Source: Oscillospiraceae bacterium
Lineage (GTDB): Bacteria; Bacillota; Clostridia; Oscillospirales; Acutalibacteraceae
Length of the DNA stretch: 46,520 nucleotides
Assembly (NCBI GenBank): GCA_015066445.1
Contig: SVOK01000013.1
Coordinates: forward strand, 1-46,520
Direction of reading: 5' to 3'
A program made the translations under genes and the position numbers. The notes below the pieces were generated by a model, which did not search any database, was not told where the DNA came from, and worked only from the letters and a program-made list of their open reading frames with translations. How positions within the stretch are numbered: the stretch's first letter is position 1; each line of letters opens with the position of its first letter. Shown here piece after piece: positions 25,162 through 34,788 of the stretch.

Positions 25162-27000
25162 TTGAAAAAGAATATTAAAAATTTGCTTTTGTATATAGGT
25201 ATTCCTATTGTATTTATTATTACAATGATGTCGGTTTCCTATATCACAAAGCACACTACTGAGATGAAGTATTCCGAAATCGTTTCAATGGTGAAGAACA
25301 ACGAAATTTCGGAATATACCCTTAATCTTTATAGCGGAGAGCTTACTTACACAAAGCGTGATGATGGTAAGCAGTACCGTTATAATGTTGCAGATGCTTC
25401 CATTTTCTATAACGATGTTAATGAAGCTGTTATGGAAATTAATGAGAAACATGAGGGTACAAGCAAGGCTATTAAATACGACTATGACGAAGGCGGTCAG
25501 GGCGCTTGGATTTTAAACTTATTGCCTACAATTCTTATGATAGGTATTATGGTTGTGTTCTGGATATTCTTTATGAAACGAATGAACGCTTCCATGGGCG
25601 CAGACAAAACTATGGGCTTTGGAAAATCAAAAGCCCGTAAGGATGACGGTAAAAAGAAAACCACCTTTGCCGATGTTGCAGGCGCCGATGAAGAAAAGGA
25701 AGAAATGTCCGAGATAGTTGACTTCCTTAAAGACCCCAAAAAGTTCAACGATTTAGGCGCAAGAATTCCTAAAGGTGTTTTACTTGTGGGCCCTCCCGGA
25801 ACAGGTAAGACCCTGCTTGCACGTGCTGTTGCAGGTGAGGCAGGCGTGCCCTTTTTCTCAATTTCAGGCTCTGACTTTGTTGAAATGTTCGTTGGTGTGG
25901 GTGCTTCCCGTGTGCGTGACCTTTTCGGTGAAGCTAAAAAGGAAGCTCCTGCTATAGTGTTTATTGATGAAATTGATGCTGTTGGTCGTCAGCGAGGAGC
26001 TGGTCTCGGCGGCGGTCACGATGAGCGTGAGCAGACCCTTAACCAGTTACTTGTTGAGATGGATGGTTTTGGTGCTAACGAGGGTGTTATCGTTATGGCG
26101 GCAACAAACCGCCCTGATATACTTGATAAGGCGCTTTTAAGACCTGGTCGATTTGACCGTCAGATAACAGTTGGCTATCCTGATGTTAAGGGTAGAGAGG
26201 AAATTTTAAAGGTTCACTCCCGTGGAAAGCCATTGGGACCTGATGTTAACCTTAAGACTATTGCTAAATCAACCTCAGGATTTACAGGTGCTGACCTTGA
26301 AAACCTCCTTAATGAGTCAGCTTTGCTTGCTGTTCGTCACGGCAAAAAGGCTATCACTCAGCAAGAGGTTGAGGAGGCTACCATTAAGGTTGTAATGGGT
26401 ACAGAAAAGAAATCTCACGTTGTTAGTGATAGAGATAAGATGATAACCTCTTACCACGAGGCAGGTCACGCTATCGTTTCTTACTTCCTGCCTACTCAAG
26501 ACCCTGTTCATCAGATTTCAATTGTTCGCCGTGGTATGGCAGCAGGTTATACAATGTATTTACCAAATGTTGAAAAGGGCCACGTTTCCAAAAAGCAGAT
26601 GTTGGAGCAGATATGCTCGCTTCTTGGCGGTCGTGCCGCAGAGCAGCTCACTCAGGACGATGTTTGCACAGGCGCTTCTAACGATATTGAACGTGCTACA
26701 GATCTGGCACGTAAAATGGTTACCAGGTTCGGTATGAGCGACCGTTTAGGTCTTGTAGCTTACGGCAATGATAATAACGAAGTGTTCTTAGGCAGAGATT
26801 TCTCCTCAACTCCTAATTATTCCGAAAAGACTTCGGCTGTAATTGATGAGGAAATCGAAAATGTAGTAATGAATCAGTATGCTAAGGCTATAGAGCTTCT
26901 TAAAAATGCTATACCTAAGCTGCACGAGGTTGCAAAAATACTCTTTGAAAACGAAAAAATGTCTGGCGAAGAGTTCAGAAACTTAATGGAAGCAAATTAG
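25162..27000 (+). CDS. ftsH: ATP-dependent zinc metalloprotease FtsH
   Basis: A membrane-bound AAA+ protease for quality control of membrane and short-lived proteins. Two transmembrane helices (about 7-27 and 117-138) flank a small extracytoplasmic domain. Walker A GPPGTGKT is at 210-217, Walker B IVFIDEID near 265, the second region of homology [20 protein letters not shown] at 314-333, and the zinc site HEAGH at 432-436, with an Asp in [11 protein letters not shown] as third ligand. 612 residues. The start is TTG at 25162 after AAAGGAGCAAGG. Confidence 0.97.
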   Translation: MKKNIKNLLLYIGIPIVFIITMMSVSYITKHTTEMKYSEIVSMVKNNEISEYTLNLYSGELTYTKRDDGKQYRYNVADASIFYNDVNEAVMEINEKHEGTSKAIKYDYDEGGQGAWILNLLPTILMIGIMVVFWIFFMKRMNASMGADKTMGFGKSKARKDDGKKKTTFADVAGADEEKEEMSEIVDFLKDPKKFNDLGARIPKGVLLVGPPGTGKTLLARAVAGEAGVPFFSISGSDFVEMFVGVGASRVRDLFGEAKKEAPAIVFIDEIDAVGRQRGAGLGGGHDEREQTLNQLLVEMDGFGANEGVIVMAATNRPDILDKALLRPGRFDRQITVGYPDVKGREEILKVHSRGKPLGPDVNLKTIAKSTSGFTGADLENLLNESALLAVRHGKKAITQQEVEEATIKVVMGTEKKSHVVSDRDKMITSYHEAGHAIVSYFLPTQDPVHQISIVRRGMAAGYTMYLPNVEKGHVSKKQMLEQICSLLGGRAAEQLTQDDVCTGASNDIERATDLARKMVTRFGMSDRLGLVAYGNDNNEVFLGRDFSSTPNYSEKTSAVIDEEIENVVMNQYAKAIELLKNAIPKLHEVAKILFENEKMSGEEFRNLMEAN

Positions 27001-27055
27001 TGTAGAGAGAATAATCTGAACCTATCTTAAAGTTCACTCTACCATAAGGACTTAA

Positions 27056-27098
27056 AAAGCGATGCAAAAATAATAAATTTGCATCGCTTTGTGTTTTT
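27056..27098 (+). terminator. Terminator of the rnj-ftsH gene cluster
   Basis: AAAGCGATGCAAA (27056-27068) pairs perfectly with TTTGCATCGCTTT (27078-27090) and is followed by GTGTTTTT, 56 bp after the ftsH stop. Confidence 0.85.
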
Positions 27099-27137
27099 AA
27101 AACCGAAATATAGGGCACAATATTTTCGGTGATGAAA

Positions 27138-27746
27138 ATGAAGAAAAAAATTAAAATTTTTATGGGCTCGTTGGCCGTGTTTCTGGTGTGCTGTTTATTT
27201 TTTGGTGGCATTGGTTATTTTTATATTGATTCAAAAATTGCAGATGTAAAAAATGATACGCCCTCTGTACCTTATTACAGTGAAGTTCCCGAAAATGCCG
27301 GTGTTTTATTTGAAATAGGGCAGGAGCAAACCTTCTTTTTTCTTGATTTTTATTATAAGAGGTTAAACATTATTTTCAATGCTGAGGAAAGTGTTGAAGA
27401 CGGAAATATCTTGGGTTATCCTATTGACCATTATATTAAAGCTGATTATAGTCTGTTGGCAGAAATTATTGATATTGTGGGCGGTATTGAGCTTGATACC
27501 GAAGAAGCGAGCCTCAGGTACACAGGTGTACAAATTACCGATTTGCTTACAACATCAACTGACTATGACAAAATAGAACGTAAGATAATTCTTAAAACAA
27601 TTAAAAAAATCAGTGAAAATGGCTTTCAAAAGGAAGACTTTTTGTATATAATAGAGAATAGTGAAACCACACTTACGGTCCCTGTTTGTTATTATTGGGC
27701 TGATTATATAAAAGAGATTTGCGGTTTTGTTAATGAGGTTAATTAA
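27138..27746 (+). CDS. Divergent LytR-CpsA-Psr (LCP)-like membrane protein
   Basis: A short protein (202 residues from the ATG at 27138, which suits the upstream GGTGAT better than the GTG at 27129) with one N-terminal transmembrane helix and an extracytoplasmic domain. The stretch GYPIDHYIKADYSLLAEIIDIVGGIELD closely follows the LCP pattern in which IxHYxxxDF precedes the VDxxGGVxV turn. Later YDKIERKIILKTIKKI resembles the GRIQRQQQVLKAL helix. However, the Asp and Arg residues that bind the lipid pyrophosphate and Mg2+ in LCP glycopolymer ligases are not evident, and the protein is about half the usual size. It may be a non-catalytic or repurposed LCP fold. It is followed by a transglutaminase-like lipoprotein 23 bp on. 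Confidence 0.6.
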   Translation: MKKKIKIFMGSLAVFLVCCLFFGGIGYFYIDSKIADVKNDTPSVPYYSEVPENAGVLFEIGQEQTFFFLDFYYKRLNIIFNAEESVEDGNILGYPIDHYIKADYSLLAEIIDIVGGIELDTEEASLRYTGVQITDLLTTSTDYDKIERKIILKTIKKISENGFQKEDFLYIIENSETTLTVPVCYYWADYIKEICGFVNEVN

Positions 27747-27769
27747 AATTTTGGCTTTGGAGGTGTGTA

Positions 27770-29020
27770 ATGAAAAGGTTTTTAAGCTTGAGCTTTGCAA
27801 TGCTGTTATTGGTATTTTCGATTTGTGGTTGCAGTGTTATTTATGAAGATATTGCGGTTTCCGAACTTGCAGAGATAGCCGAGAGGGTAGAATCTCAATT
27901 TGTTTCTCCTTTAGAAAGGTTTGAGGTTGGAGAAATCTCTTATGATGAGCCGTTTGTTTATAATACTTATTACGATTCGGGATATACCGTTTTAAACGAA
28001 AAACAACGTGAAATTTATGAAAACCTTTATCTGATAGCACTCCAGATGCCTGAGGGTTATGTCAGACTTTGCGAGTATTACGATAATTATTATGAGGATA
28101 CGGGCCTTGCCTATAATGCAATGATAAACGACCATCCAAGCTTTTTTTGGATGCCGTATACATACTTTACCTGTGAGGCAGAGGACAGTGAAGGAAATTT
28201 TGTATGTATAGCTTTTCAGCTTGATGAGGAAGAAAACCAAAATGATTATCTGGTGGAAAAATCAAGCCGAGAGCAAATGCAGCAAGAGCTGGATTTAAAA
28301 ATCAATGAGATAATAAATAAGTCAATGGAATACAGCTCTGCTTATTCAAAGGTTGAATTTTTTAACAATTATATATGTGATAATACCGAATATAACGAAA
28401 ATGCCGACCTTTGCCAGACTGTATATGGCTGTCTTATAAATGGACAGGCATTGTGTGAGGGTTATTCCCGAGCATTTAAACTTTTGTGCAATAAGGTTGG
28501 AATAAGATGCGATTTGGTTTACGGTAAATCCGAAAACGAAAATCATATGTGGAACTGCGTGGGTATTGGGAATAATTATAGCCATACAGATGTTACATGG
28601 AATGACAATGGCGAAGAATATAGATATATGTATTTAAATATGACCGATGCACAGGCTAAGGCGGACAGATATTTTTTCCCGCATTTTTCTGAGCTACCTA
28701 AAGGCAGCATTAAAAACGGCGATATAATTAACTTTGTAAATCACCAATGCGATTATAAAGGAAACAGCTATTATTCTAAAAACGGTCTTGTTTTAAGCGG
28801 TGAGAATCCCAAAAAAATAGCTGCTAAAATTAAGAAGGCTGCACAAGAGGGGAAACAAAGTATTCAGCTTATGATTTATGATGAGCAGATACTTAATGAA
28901 ATAAGTGATAAAAACACCGATGAAATATCCGAGATACAAAATGAACTCGGTTCAATTATTATTAACGAATATCAGCTTGAAAGAGATGTTTTAACACTGT
29001 TTTTTGCGTGTATTGATTGA
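27770..29020 (+). CDS. Lipoprotein with transglutaminase-like domain
   Basis: The signal ends in lipobox SICGC with Cys21 as the lipidated residue, so the protein is anchored outside the membrane. Residues about 190-280 form a transglutaminase-like (papain-fold) core with the full triad: C229 in LCEGYSRAF, H259 in ENHMWNCV and D274 in HTDVTWND. Such domains in Clostridia are often cysteine peptidases or cross-linking enzymes acting at the wall. The N-terminal 180 residues and a C-terminal lysine-rich tail of about 130 residues are not recognised. Good GGAGGTG ribosome site. It probably shares a transcript with the LCP-like gene. Confidence 0.8.
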   Translation: MKRFLSLSFAMLLLVFSICGCSVIYEDIAVSELAEIAERVESQFVSPLERFEVGEISYDEPFVYNTYYDSGYTVLNEKQREIYENLYLIALQMPEGYVRLCEYYDNYYEDTGLAYNAMINDHPSFFWMPYTYFTCEAEDSEGNFVCIAFQLDEEENQNDYLVEKSSREQMQQELDLKINEIINKSMEYSSAYSKVEFFNNYICDNTEYNENADLCQTVYGCLINGQALCEGYSRAFKLLCNKVGIRCDLVYGKSENENHMWNCVGIGNNYSHTDVTWNDNGEEYRYMYLNMTDAQAKADRYFFPHFSELPKGSIKNGDIINFVNHQCDYKGNSYYSKNGLVLSGENPKKIAAKIKKAAQEGKQSIQLMIYDEQILNEISDKNTDEISEIQNELGSIIINEYQLERDVLTLFFACID

Positions 29021-29045
29021 CAAATACTTTTTATAAATGTATACT
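29017..29045 (+). promoter_or_regulatory. Consensus sigma-A promoter of the glutamine synthetase gene
   Basis: TTGACA (29017-29022), a 17-bp spacer and TATACT (29040-29045). The -35 overlaps the stop codon of the preceding gene. Confidence 0.8.
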
Positions 29046-29074
29046 AAAATAAATTATCATAGGGAGGATATATC

Positions 29075-31162
29075 TTGGATAAAGTAAGCGAGCTTTTCGG
29101 TATAAATGTCTTTAACGATTCGGTTATGAAAGAATATTTGCCGACAGATGTATATAAAATTTTAAAAAGCACAATCAAAGAGGGAAAAACTATTGACAGC
29201 AGTATCGCCGATACTGTGGCTTCAGCAATGAAGGAGTGGGCTATCTCTAAGGGTGCTACTCATTTTACTCATTGGTTTCAGCCTCTCACAGGTATAACCG
29301 CTGAAAAACACGATAGCTTTATAAGTCCAACAGATGACGGTCATATTATTATGGAGTTTTCGGGCAAGGAGCTTATTAAGGGCGAGCCTGATGCTTCATC
29401 CTTTCCCTCGGGAGGACTCAGGGCTACCTTTGAAGCCCGTGGTTACACCGCTTGGGACCCCAGCTCTTATGCCTTTGTAAAGGATGAAACACTTTGTATT
29501 CCCACTGCCTTTTGCTCCTACACAGGCGAGGCTCTCGACCAAAAAACACCGCTTCTTCGCAGTATGGATGCTATTAATAAGCAGGCGCTTAGAATTATCA
29601 AGCTTTTCGGTCATGATGATGTTAAGCGTATAAACGCTACTGTAGGTCCTGAACAGGAATATTTTCTTGTTGATAAGGCGATGTATGAAAAACGCCCCGA
29701 CCTTATTTTCTGCGGAAGAACACTTATAGGTTCAATGCCGCCAAAGGGGCAGGAAATGGACGACCATTATTTTGGTGTTTTAAAACCAAGGGTAGCTGCC
29801 TTTATGCGTGAGCTTGATAGTGAACTTTGGAAATTGGGAGTTCTTGCCAAGACCGAGCATAACGAAGCAGCCCCTTCTCAGCACGAATTAGCCCCTATTT
29901 TCACAACCACAAATATTGCTGCTGACCATAATCAGCTCACAATGGAAATGATGAAGAAAACAGCTATTCGTCACGGTCTGGTGTGCTTGCTTCACGAAAA
30001 ACCCTTTGACGGTGTAAACGGAAGCGGTAAGCACAATAACTGGTCTCTTTCTACTGATACAGGTATAAATTTCTTAAAGCCGGGTAAAAATCCCGAAGAA
30101 AATCCCTTGTTCTTGCTTTCCTTGGCTGCGGTAATAAAAGCAGTTGATGAGCATCAGGAATTGCTTAGAATTTCGGTTGCAACAGCGGGAAATGACCACC
30201 GTCTCGGCGCTAATGAGGCGCCTCCTGCAATTATTTCAATATTCCTTGGTGAAGAACTTACCGATGTCCTAACCTCCATTGCCAAGGGTGTTCATCACGA
30301 TAATACAGAGCGTATAAAAATGAATATGGGCTCTGAGGTTATACCGAGTATCCGCAAGGATAATACCGACCGCAACCGTACTTCGCCCTTTGCATTCACC
30401 GGTAATAAGTTTGAATTCAGAATGTTGGGCTCAGCGTCCTCTATATCGGACACCAACGTAATGCTTAACACCATGGTTGCTGAGGTTTTCTCCATTTTTG
30501 CTGACAGACTTGAAAAGGCAGAAGATTTCAAAAAGGAAATAAACCTTATAATCAAAGAGGTTGTAGAGCAAAACGGAAGAATTATCTTCAATGGCGACGG
30601 ATATTCTGAGGAATGGGAAAGAGAGGCTGAAAAACGAGGTCTTCTTAATCTTCGCAGTACAGTAGATGCTATACCTCTTTTAAAGAGCGAAAAGAATATC
30701 GAGATGTTTGAAAAGCATAAGGTGCTTAATCGCACAGAGCTTAATTCACGTGTTGATATAATTCTTGAAAATTACACTAAAATTCTTCATATCGAGGCTC
30801 TTACCCTTATTGATATGATGAACAGGGAAGTAATACCTGCTATTACTGCTTATACTGATAAGCTCTGCCGTGCTGTGCTTAATAAGAATAGTCTCGGTGG
30901 TATTAATTCCACTGTTGAGCGAGAGCTTATTGCCCGTCTCAGCGCCGCTAATAAGGAGATTTTCACTCTTACGAGCGAACTTAAAATGGCAGTAGCTTCG
31001 GCTGAGAAAGCTACCACCGTTTTAGATAAATCACGTCTTTATCACGATAAGATACTAAGTCTTATGGTTGATATAAGAAAATATGCTGACAGTGCTGAGA
31101 GTGTAATGCCGTCAGACTGTTGGCCATATCCCAGCTATGGCGATTTGCTGTTTAGTATTTAA
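29075..31162 (+). CDS. glnN: Glutamine synthetase type III
   Basis: ATP-dependent formation of glutamine from glutamate and ammonia. Its 695 residues, with an N-terminal GSIII domain, match the large type III enzymes of Bacteroides, cyanobacteria and Clostridia rather than GSI (about 450) or GSII. Motifs are [60 protein letters not shown] and [20 protein letters not shown]. The start is TTG after AGGGAGGATATATC. No nitrogen regulator or glnR-type gene lies nearby, and no adenylylation-type GSI signature is expected in this type. Confidence 0.96.
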   Translation: MDKVSELFGINVFNDSVMKEYLPTDVYKILKSTIKEGKTIDSSIADTVASAMKEWAISKGATHFTHWFQPLTGITAEKHDSFISPTDDGHIIMEFSGKELIKGEPDASSFPSGGLRATFEARGYTAWDPSSYAFVKDETLCIPTAFCSYTGEALDQKTPLLRSMDAINKQALRIIKLFGHDDVKRINATVGPEQEYFLVDKAMYEKRPDLIFCGRTLIGSMPPKGQEMDDHYFGVLKPRVAAFMRELDSELWKLGVLAKTEHNEAAPSQHELAPIFTTTNIAADHNQLTMEMMKKTAIRHGLVCLLHEKPFDGVNGSGKHNNWSLSTDTGINFLKPGKNPEENPLFLLSLAAVIKAVDEHQELLRISVATAGNDHRLGANEAPPAIISIFLGEELTDVLTSIAKGVHHDNTERIKMNMGSEVIPSIRKDNTDRNRTSPFAFTGNKFEFRMLGSASSISDTNVMLNTMVAEVFSIFADRLEKAEDFKKEINLIIKEVVEQNGRIIFNGDGYSEEWEREAEKRGLLNLRSTVDAIPLLKSEKNIEMFEKHKVLNRTELNSRVDIILENYTKILHIEALTLIDMMNREVIPAITAYTDKLCRAVLNKNSLGGINSTVERELIARLSAANKEIFTLTSELKMAVASAEKATTVLDKSRLYHDKILSLMVDIRKYADSAESVMPSDCWPYPSYGDLLFSI

Positions 31163-31170
31163 TAAAAGAA

Positions 31171-31206
31171 AAAAGGCTGTCTCACTTTTTTGTGGGACAG
31201 CCTTTT
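31171..31206. terminator. Bidirectional terminator between glnN and the pyridoxamine kinase gene
   Basis: AAAAGGCTGTCTCAC (31171-31185) pairs with GTGGGACAGCCTTTT (31192-31206), 15 bp with one G-T, loop TTTTTT. It lies between convergent genes. Confidence 0.92.
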
Positions 31207-31226
31207 AGCATATAATCATTATAAAT

Positions 31227-32063
31227 TTAATTGAGATTAAGCATTTTAATAAGTGTCGGCAAAACAGCTTCAAATTTAACGCCGTACCAATGAGTTGGGT
31301 CATTTTGGGTAATTTCAATGCACTTAACTGTATAATCTGCGGCAATTTTTGCGGCTTCAAAAATGGTTTTATCATTCATTAATGCACCCACAAAAGCAGA
31401 GGCATAAACATCGCCAGTGCCGTGACAGCCATTTGAAACTTTATCGTGCTCGTAATAATTTGAATTTTTCTCTTCATTTACATATATACCCGTTTTGCCT
31501 TCTTTGAAGCTGACACCTGTAAGCACAACGGTTTTGGCTCCTAAGGCTTTAAGCTTTTCTGTTAGCTTTTTAATATATGTCTGGTCATATTCGGTTTTAT
31601 ATTCAGTTCCTGTAAGGAAGCAGGCTTCTGTAATATTGGGCAATAAAATGTCTGCTTCTGCACAGAGAGTTTTCATCGCCTCAACATAAGTCTCATCAAA
31701 AGCGGGATAGAGCTTACCGTTGTCAGCCATAGCAGGATCTACTATTTTAATACATTTATCTGCGCTAACATTACTGAAAAGGTCCTTTACATAATCTATT
31801 TGCTTTGTGCTACCTAAATATCCTGTGTAAATAGAGTCAAATTTAATATTTTCCTTTTGCCAATGTGAGCTTATAGCGGGAATATCGTCAGTAAGGTCTC
31901 GGAAAGTGAAGCCACTGAATCCTGCTGTGTGGGTTGAAAGTACTGCAGAGGGAAGTATGCAGGTCTCCATACCACAGGCAGAAAGAATAGGTAAAGCAAC
32001 AGTTAATGAGCACTGGCCTACACACGAAATATCCTGAACGGTTAAAATCTTTTTGTATGACAT
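31227..32063 (-). CDS. pdxY: Pyridoxamine/pyridoxal kinase
   Basis: A ribokinase-like vitamin B6 salvage kinase (278 residues) that phosphorylates pyridoxal or pyridoxamine. The N-terminus VQDISCVGQCSLTVALPILSA and HTAGFSGFTFRDLT match the PdxY/PdxK group. The C-terminal anion-hole motif GCHGTGD (212-218) provides the catalytic D218, followed by the usual ASAFVGAL helix. It is transcribed divergently from a MocR/PdxR-type regulator, which supports a B6 role. Confidence 0.9.
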   Translation of the reverse strand: MSYKKILTVQDISCVGQCSLTVALPILSACGMETCILPSAVLSTHTAGFSGFTFRDLTDDIPAISSHWQKENIKFDSIYTGYLGSTKQIDYVKDLFSNVSADKCIKIVDPAMADNGKLYPAFDETYVEAMKTLCAEADILLPNITEACFLTGTEYKTEYDQTYIKKLTEKLKALGAKTVVLTGVSFKEGKTGIYVNEEKNSNYYEHDKVSNGCHGTGDVYASAFVGALMNDKTIFEAAKIAADYTVKCIEITQNDPTHWYGVKFEAVLPTLIKMLNLN

Positions 32064-32173
32064 TAGTTTTCACACCTTTATGCTTGAAAAATTTTCTTTA
32101 TGATGATATTATATAAGCAAAGTGACCGCTTTAAAATAGCCAATTTTAATTATTTTTGAAAGGACAGTTTAAG

Positions 32174-33526
32174 ATGCTGTTTGATTTTGCAGATTTGGGG
32201 CAGAAAAACAGAGGTGAGCTTTATCACACTCTTTATACTAAAATTAAAGAAGCAGCAGAGCTTGGAGCTATAAAAAAAGGAGAAAAACTTCCGTCTGTCA
32301 GAGAAGCCGCAAAACAGCTTGGCGTTAGCCGAACAACGGTTGAAAATGCTTATACAAGACTTTGTATTGAAGGAATTGCCGAAAGCCGCCCTCAAAGGGG
32401 ATATTTTATAACCGGAAATAATAATAATTTCAAGAGCGGCGTTTTAAAATCTGAGCCACAGACAATAAAAATCGAGTATGATTTTTCAAGCCGCAGTATA
32501 GATACAGATGCCGCTGATACCGAGGCTTGGAAGCGGACGCTCCGTTCAGTGCTGTGGGACTCCTCACTTCTTACCTCTTACGGCGAAAGCATGGGCGAAA
32601 TTAAGCTTAGAAAGGCTTTGGCAGATTATTCTTATAAAGCAAGGGGAGTAAGAGCAGATGCCGAAAATATTGTAATAGGTGCAGGTGTCGGTCCACTTCT
32701 TAATATATTATGCGGTCTTATTGGCAGAGAGGTTACTATAGGCATTGAAAACGGTGGATTTGCTGAGGCTGAGGGCATTTTTTCTGACTATGGAATTAAT
32801 ACCGTTTTATTAAAAAGCGATTCAAACGGAGCTATAGCCGAAAGCTTAAACCAAAACGAAATTGATGTTTTGTTTTTATTGCCGTCTTTACTTTCCAAAA
32901 TCAGTGTTTCTGCTATTAATAATCGCAGAAATGAATATATTAAATGGGTCAGAGAAAAGAAAAACCGATTAATTATCGAAGATGATTATAACGGCGAGCT
33001 GAGATATACTGCAAGAACTGTTTCGGCATTTCAGGGAAAAGCACCTGAGAATACTGTTTATATAGGAAGCTTTTCTAAGCTTTTGTTGCCAAGCGTGCGT
33101 ATTGCATATATGGTTTTGCCACCGCATTTGTCAGAAGCTTTAAAAAACAGAAAAACAGGCTACAATCAAACCTGTGGAAAAATTGAACAGTTAGCACTCA
33201 GTGAATATATTTTAAAGGGAGCATTGGAAAAGCAACTGAGAAGACTGCGCCGAATTTATTATAACAAAAGCCTTTTACTTTGTGAGGAGCTTAAAAAAGG
33301 AATTCCCGACTGTGATATTAAGCTTTATGAGTCATCACTTACGTTGGAGCTTTCGGTGGATAAAAGCATTAAAAGCGAGGAGATTTGTTCCGCTGCATTA
33401 AAATCAGGAATAAAGCTTATAAAAACCGAAAAAGAGGGGACAGTAAGGCTTTGTTTTGCAGGGATATCCGAGCAAAAAATCCCTGCGGCGGCGAAAAAGC
33501 TTTCAAGTTTGTTGAAAGAGCTGTAA
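32174..33526 (+). CDS. MocR/PdxR-family PLP-dependent transcriptional regulator
   Basis: A GntR-type winged helix (residues about 16-80, GEKLPSVREAAKQLGVSRTTVENAYTRLCIEG) is fused to a fold-type I aminotransferase-like domain. K302 in YIGSFSKLLLPSVRIAYM corresponds to the PLP-binding lysine, so the protein can probably sense PLP. The ATG at 32174 after GAAAGGACA is preferred over the upstream in-frame TTG at 32156. Divergence from the pyridoxamine kinase gene suggests it is the PdxR that controls B6 salvage; that target is inferred from position, as other MocR proteins regulate GABA or taurine genes. Confidence 0.9.
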   Translation: MLFDFADLGQKNRGELYHTLYTKIKEAAELGAIKKGEKLPSVREAAKQLGVSRTTVENAYTRLCIEGIAESRPQRGYFITGNNNNFKSGVLKSEPQTIKIEYDFSSRSIDTDAADTEAWKRTLRSVLWDSSLLTSYGESMGEIKLRKALADYSYKARGVRADAENIVIGAGVGPLLNILCGLIGREVTIGIENGGFAEAEGIFSDYGINTVLLKSDSNGAIAESLNQNEIDVLFLLPSLLSKISVSAINNRRNEYIKWVREKKNRLIIEDDYNGELRYTARTVSAFQGKAPENTVYIGSFSKLLLPSVRIAYMVLPPHLSEALKNRKTGYNQTCGKIEQLALSEYILKGALEKQLRRLRRIYYNKSLLLCEELKKGIPDCDIKLYESSLTLELSVDKSIKSEEICSAALKSGIKLIKTEKEGTVRLCFAGISEQKIPAAAKKLSSLLKEL

Positions 33527-33562
33527 ATGAAAAAATTACTAATAAAAAATAGTGTTTTATGG

Positions 33563-33591
33563 TTGAAAAAACGTATATGTTGTAGTATAAT
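33563..33591 (+). promoter_or_regulatory. Sigma-A promoter of the DUF3048 gene
   Basis: TTGAAA (33563-33568), a 17-bp spacer and TATAAT (33586-33591), 30 bp before the start. Confidence 0.7.
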
Positions 33592-33620
33592 GAAAAATAG
33601 TTAATATATATGGAGGCAGA

Positions 33621-34673
33621 ATGATGTCAAAGCGAATTTTAGTTCTTTTAATGTGTTTATGTTTATGTTTGGTTGTGGGCTGTTCAAAAGAGCCTGAAAG
33701 ACTTAGTGTTGATGTGGGTGATGATATTTCTGTCCCCGAAACTCCAATTGTTAAGGAAGAATTTTCTGTAAATCCGTTAACAGGCGTTAAGGATTTAGAG
33801 ATAGGTAAAGAAAAAGACCGTCCGGTTGCGGTTACTATTAACAATATCTCTGTAGCTCAGCCCGTTCAGACAGGTCTTGGCAAGGCTGATATTGTATACG
33901 AAACCGAGGTTGAGGGTGGAATTACAAGACTTCTTGCTCTTTTTCAGGATGTGAGCAAGGTTAAAAAATTGGGTACAATACGTTCCGCCCGTTATGTTTT
34001 TATTGACTTGGCAATGGGTCACAATGCGGTTTACGCTCACCACGGTCAGGATTCTTACCACGCAGGTCCTCACCTTAATGATTTGGATCACTTTGTTATT
34101 GACGAAAATAACGCAGGTGTCAGAATTTCAAATAACCTTTCAAGAGAGCATACCCTTTATGCTTACGGTAAGGATTTGTGGGAGTGTATTGAAAATAAAT
34201 TCGATACCGAAAACAATTCTCAAAAACCTTGGGTTAATTTTGCCGCCGAGGAAGCCAATATAACCTTTGATAATAAGGCTACATCTGTAAAGGTTCCCTT
34301 TTCTCAGTCTTATACTTCAAGCTTTAAATATAATGAAGAAAGTGGAAAATACATAAGATATTTTAACGGTACAGAGCGTAAGGATTATAACACAGGTGAA
34401 AACGAGCAATTTACAAATGTTTTCGTGCTTCTTACTGATATATATACATATCCTAACTGTAATGACGGTTATAAGCATAAAAAGGTTGACCTTAAATCAG
34501 GAAACGGTTATTATTTTGCAAACGGTACTTATACAATGATTAGCTGGAGCAAGGGTAATTCTTCAAGCGGCTTCGTATTCAAGAGTGTTGACGGTACTCA
34601 GCTTTCTGTACAGCCGGGTAACAGCTGGGTTTGTATTGCAAATCAGCAAACTGTGTTCCCTGTAATAGAGTGA
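33621..34673 (+). CDS. DUF3048 (YerB-like) lipoprotein
   Basis: A 350-residue lipoprotein with lipobox LVVGC (Cys21) and then the YerB/DUF3048 family sequence: NPLTGVKDL, RPVAVTINNI, QTGLGKADIVYETEVEGGITRLLALFQD, LGTIRSARYVF and AVYAHHGQDSYHAG, with a C-terminal domain (NGYYFANGTYTMISWSKG). The family is widespread in Firmicutes and located outside the membrane; its biochemical function is not established. GGAGGCAGA ribosome site; ATGATG start. It has its own promoter and terminator. Confidence 0.92.
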   Translation: MMSKRILVLLMCLCLCLVVGCSKEPERLSVDVGDDISVPETPIVKEEFSVNPLTGVKDLEIGKEKDRPVAVTINNISVAQPVQTGLGKADIVYETEVEGGITRLLALFQDVSKVKKLGTIRSARYVFIDLAMGHNAVYAHHGQDSYHAGPHLNDLDHFVIDENNAGVRISNNLSREHTLYAYGKDLWECIENKFDTENNSQKPWVNFAAEEANITFDNKATSVKVPFSQSYTSSFKYNEESGKYIRYFNGTERKDYNTGENEQFTNVFVLLTDIYTYPNCNDGYKHKKVDLKSGNGYYFANGTYTMISWSKGNSSSGFVFKSVDGTQLSVQPGNSWVCIANQQTVFPVIE

Positions 34674-34678
34674 TTTTC

Positions 34679-34721
34679 AAAGGAAACGCCGTATGAGTTT
34701 TCATACGATGTTTCCTTTTTT
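34679..34721 (+). terminator. Terminator of the DUF3048 gene
   Basis: AAAGGAAAC (34679-34687) with GTTTCCTTT (34710-34718), and CGTATGA (34690-34696) with TCATACG (34701-34707), form one long stem with an internal mismatch and a GTTT loop. A T run follows. Confidence 0.88.
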
Positions 34722-34739
34722 TAAAAAATTCCAAATTTT

Positions 34740-34767
34740 TGAAACCTTTAGCCTTTGTCAAAAGTAT
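34740..34767 (+). promoter_or_regulatory. Possible ECF-type autoregulatory promoter
   Basis: TGAAACCTTT (34740-34749) matches the TGAAAC -35 of ECF sigma factors, and AGTA (34763-34766), 17 bp after TGAAAC, resembles their CGTA -10. It lies directly before the ECF sigma gene, the usual place for autoregulation. The transcript would begin very near the ribosome site. Confidence 0.45.
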
Positions 34768-34788
34768 TATAAGCGAAGGGGGATGTAT

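Noticed and set aside
27001-27044. GTAGAG/CTCTAC pairing after ftsH as a possible riboswitch or small RNA
   Set aside because: Only a 6-bp stem with a small inner pairing, no aptamer-like conserved sequence, and the region sits just before the ftsH terminator.
33527-33604. 25-codon ORF (MKKLLIKNSVLW...) right after the MocR gene
   Set aside because: It runs through the promoter of the next gene, has no ribosome site of its own and is AT-driven; probably chance.
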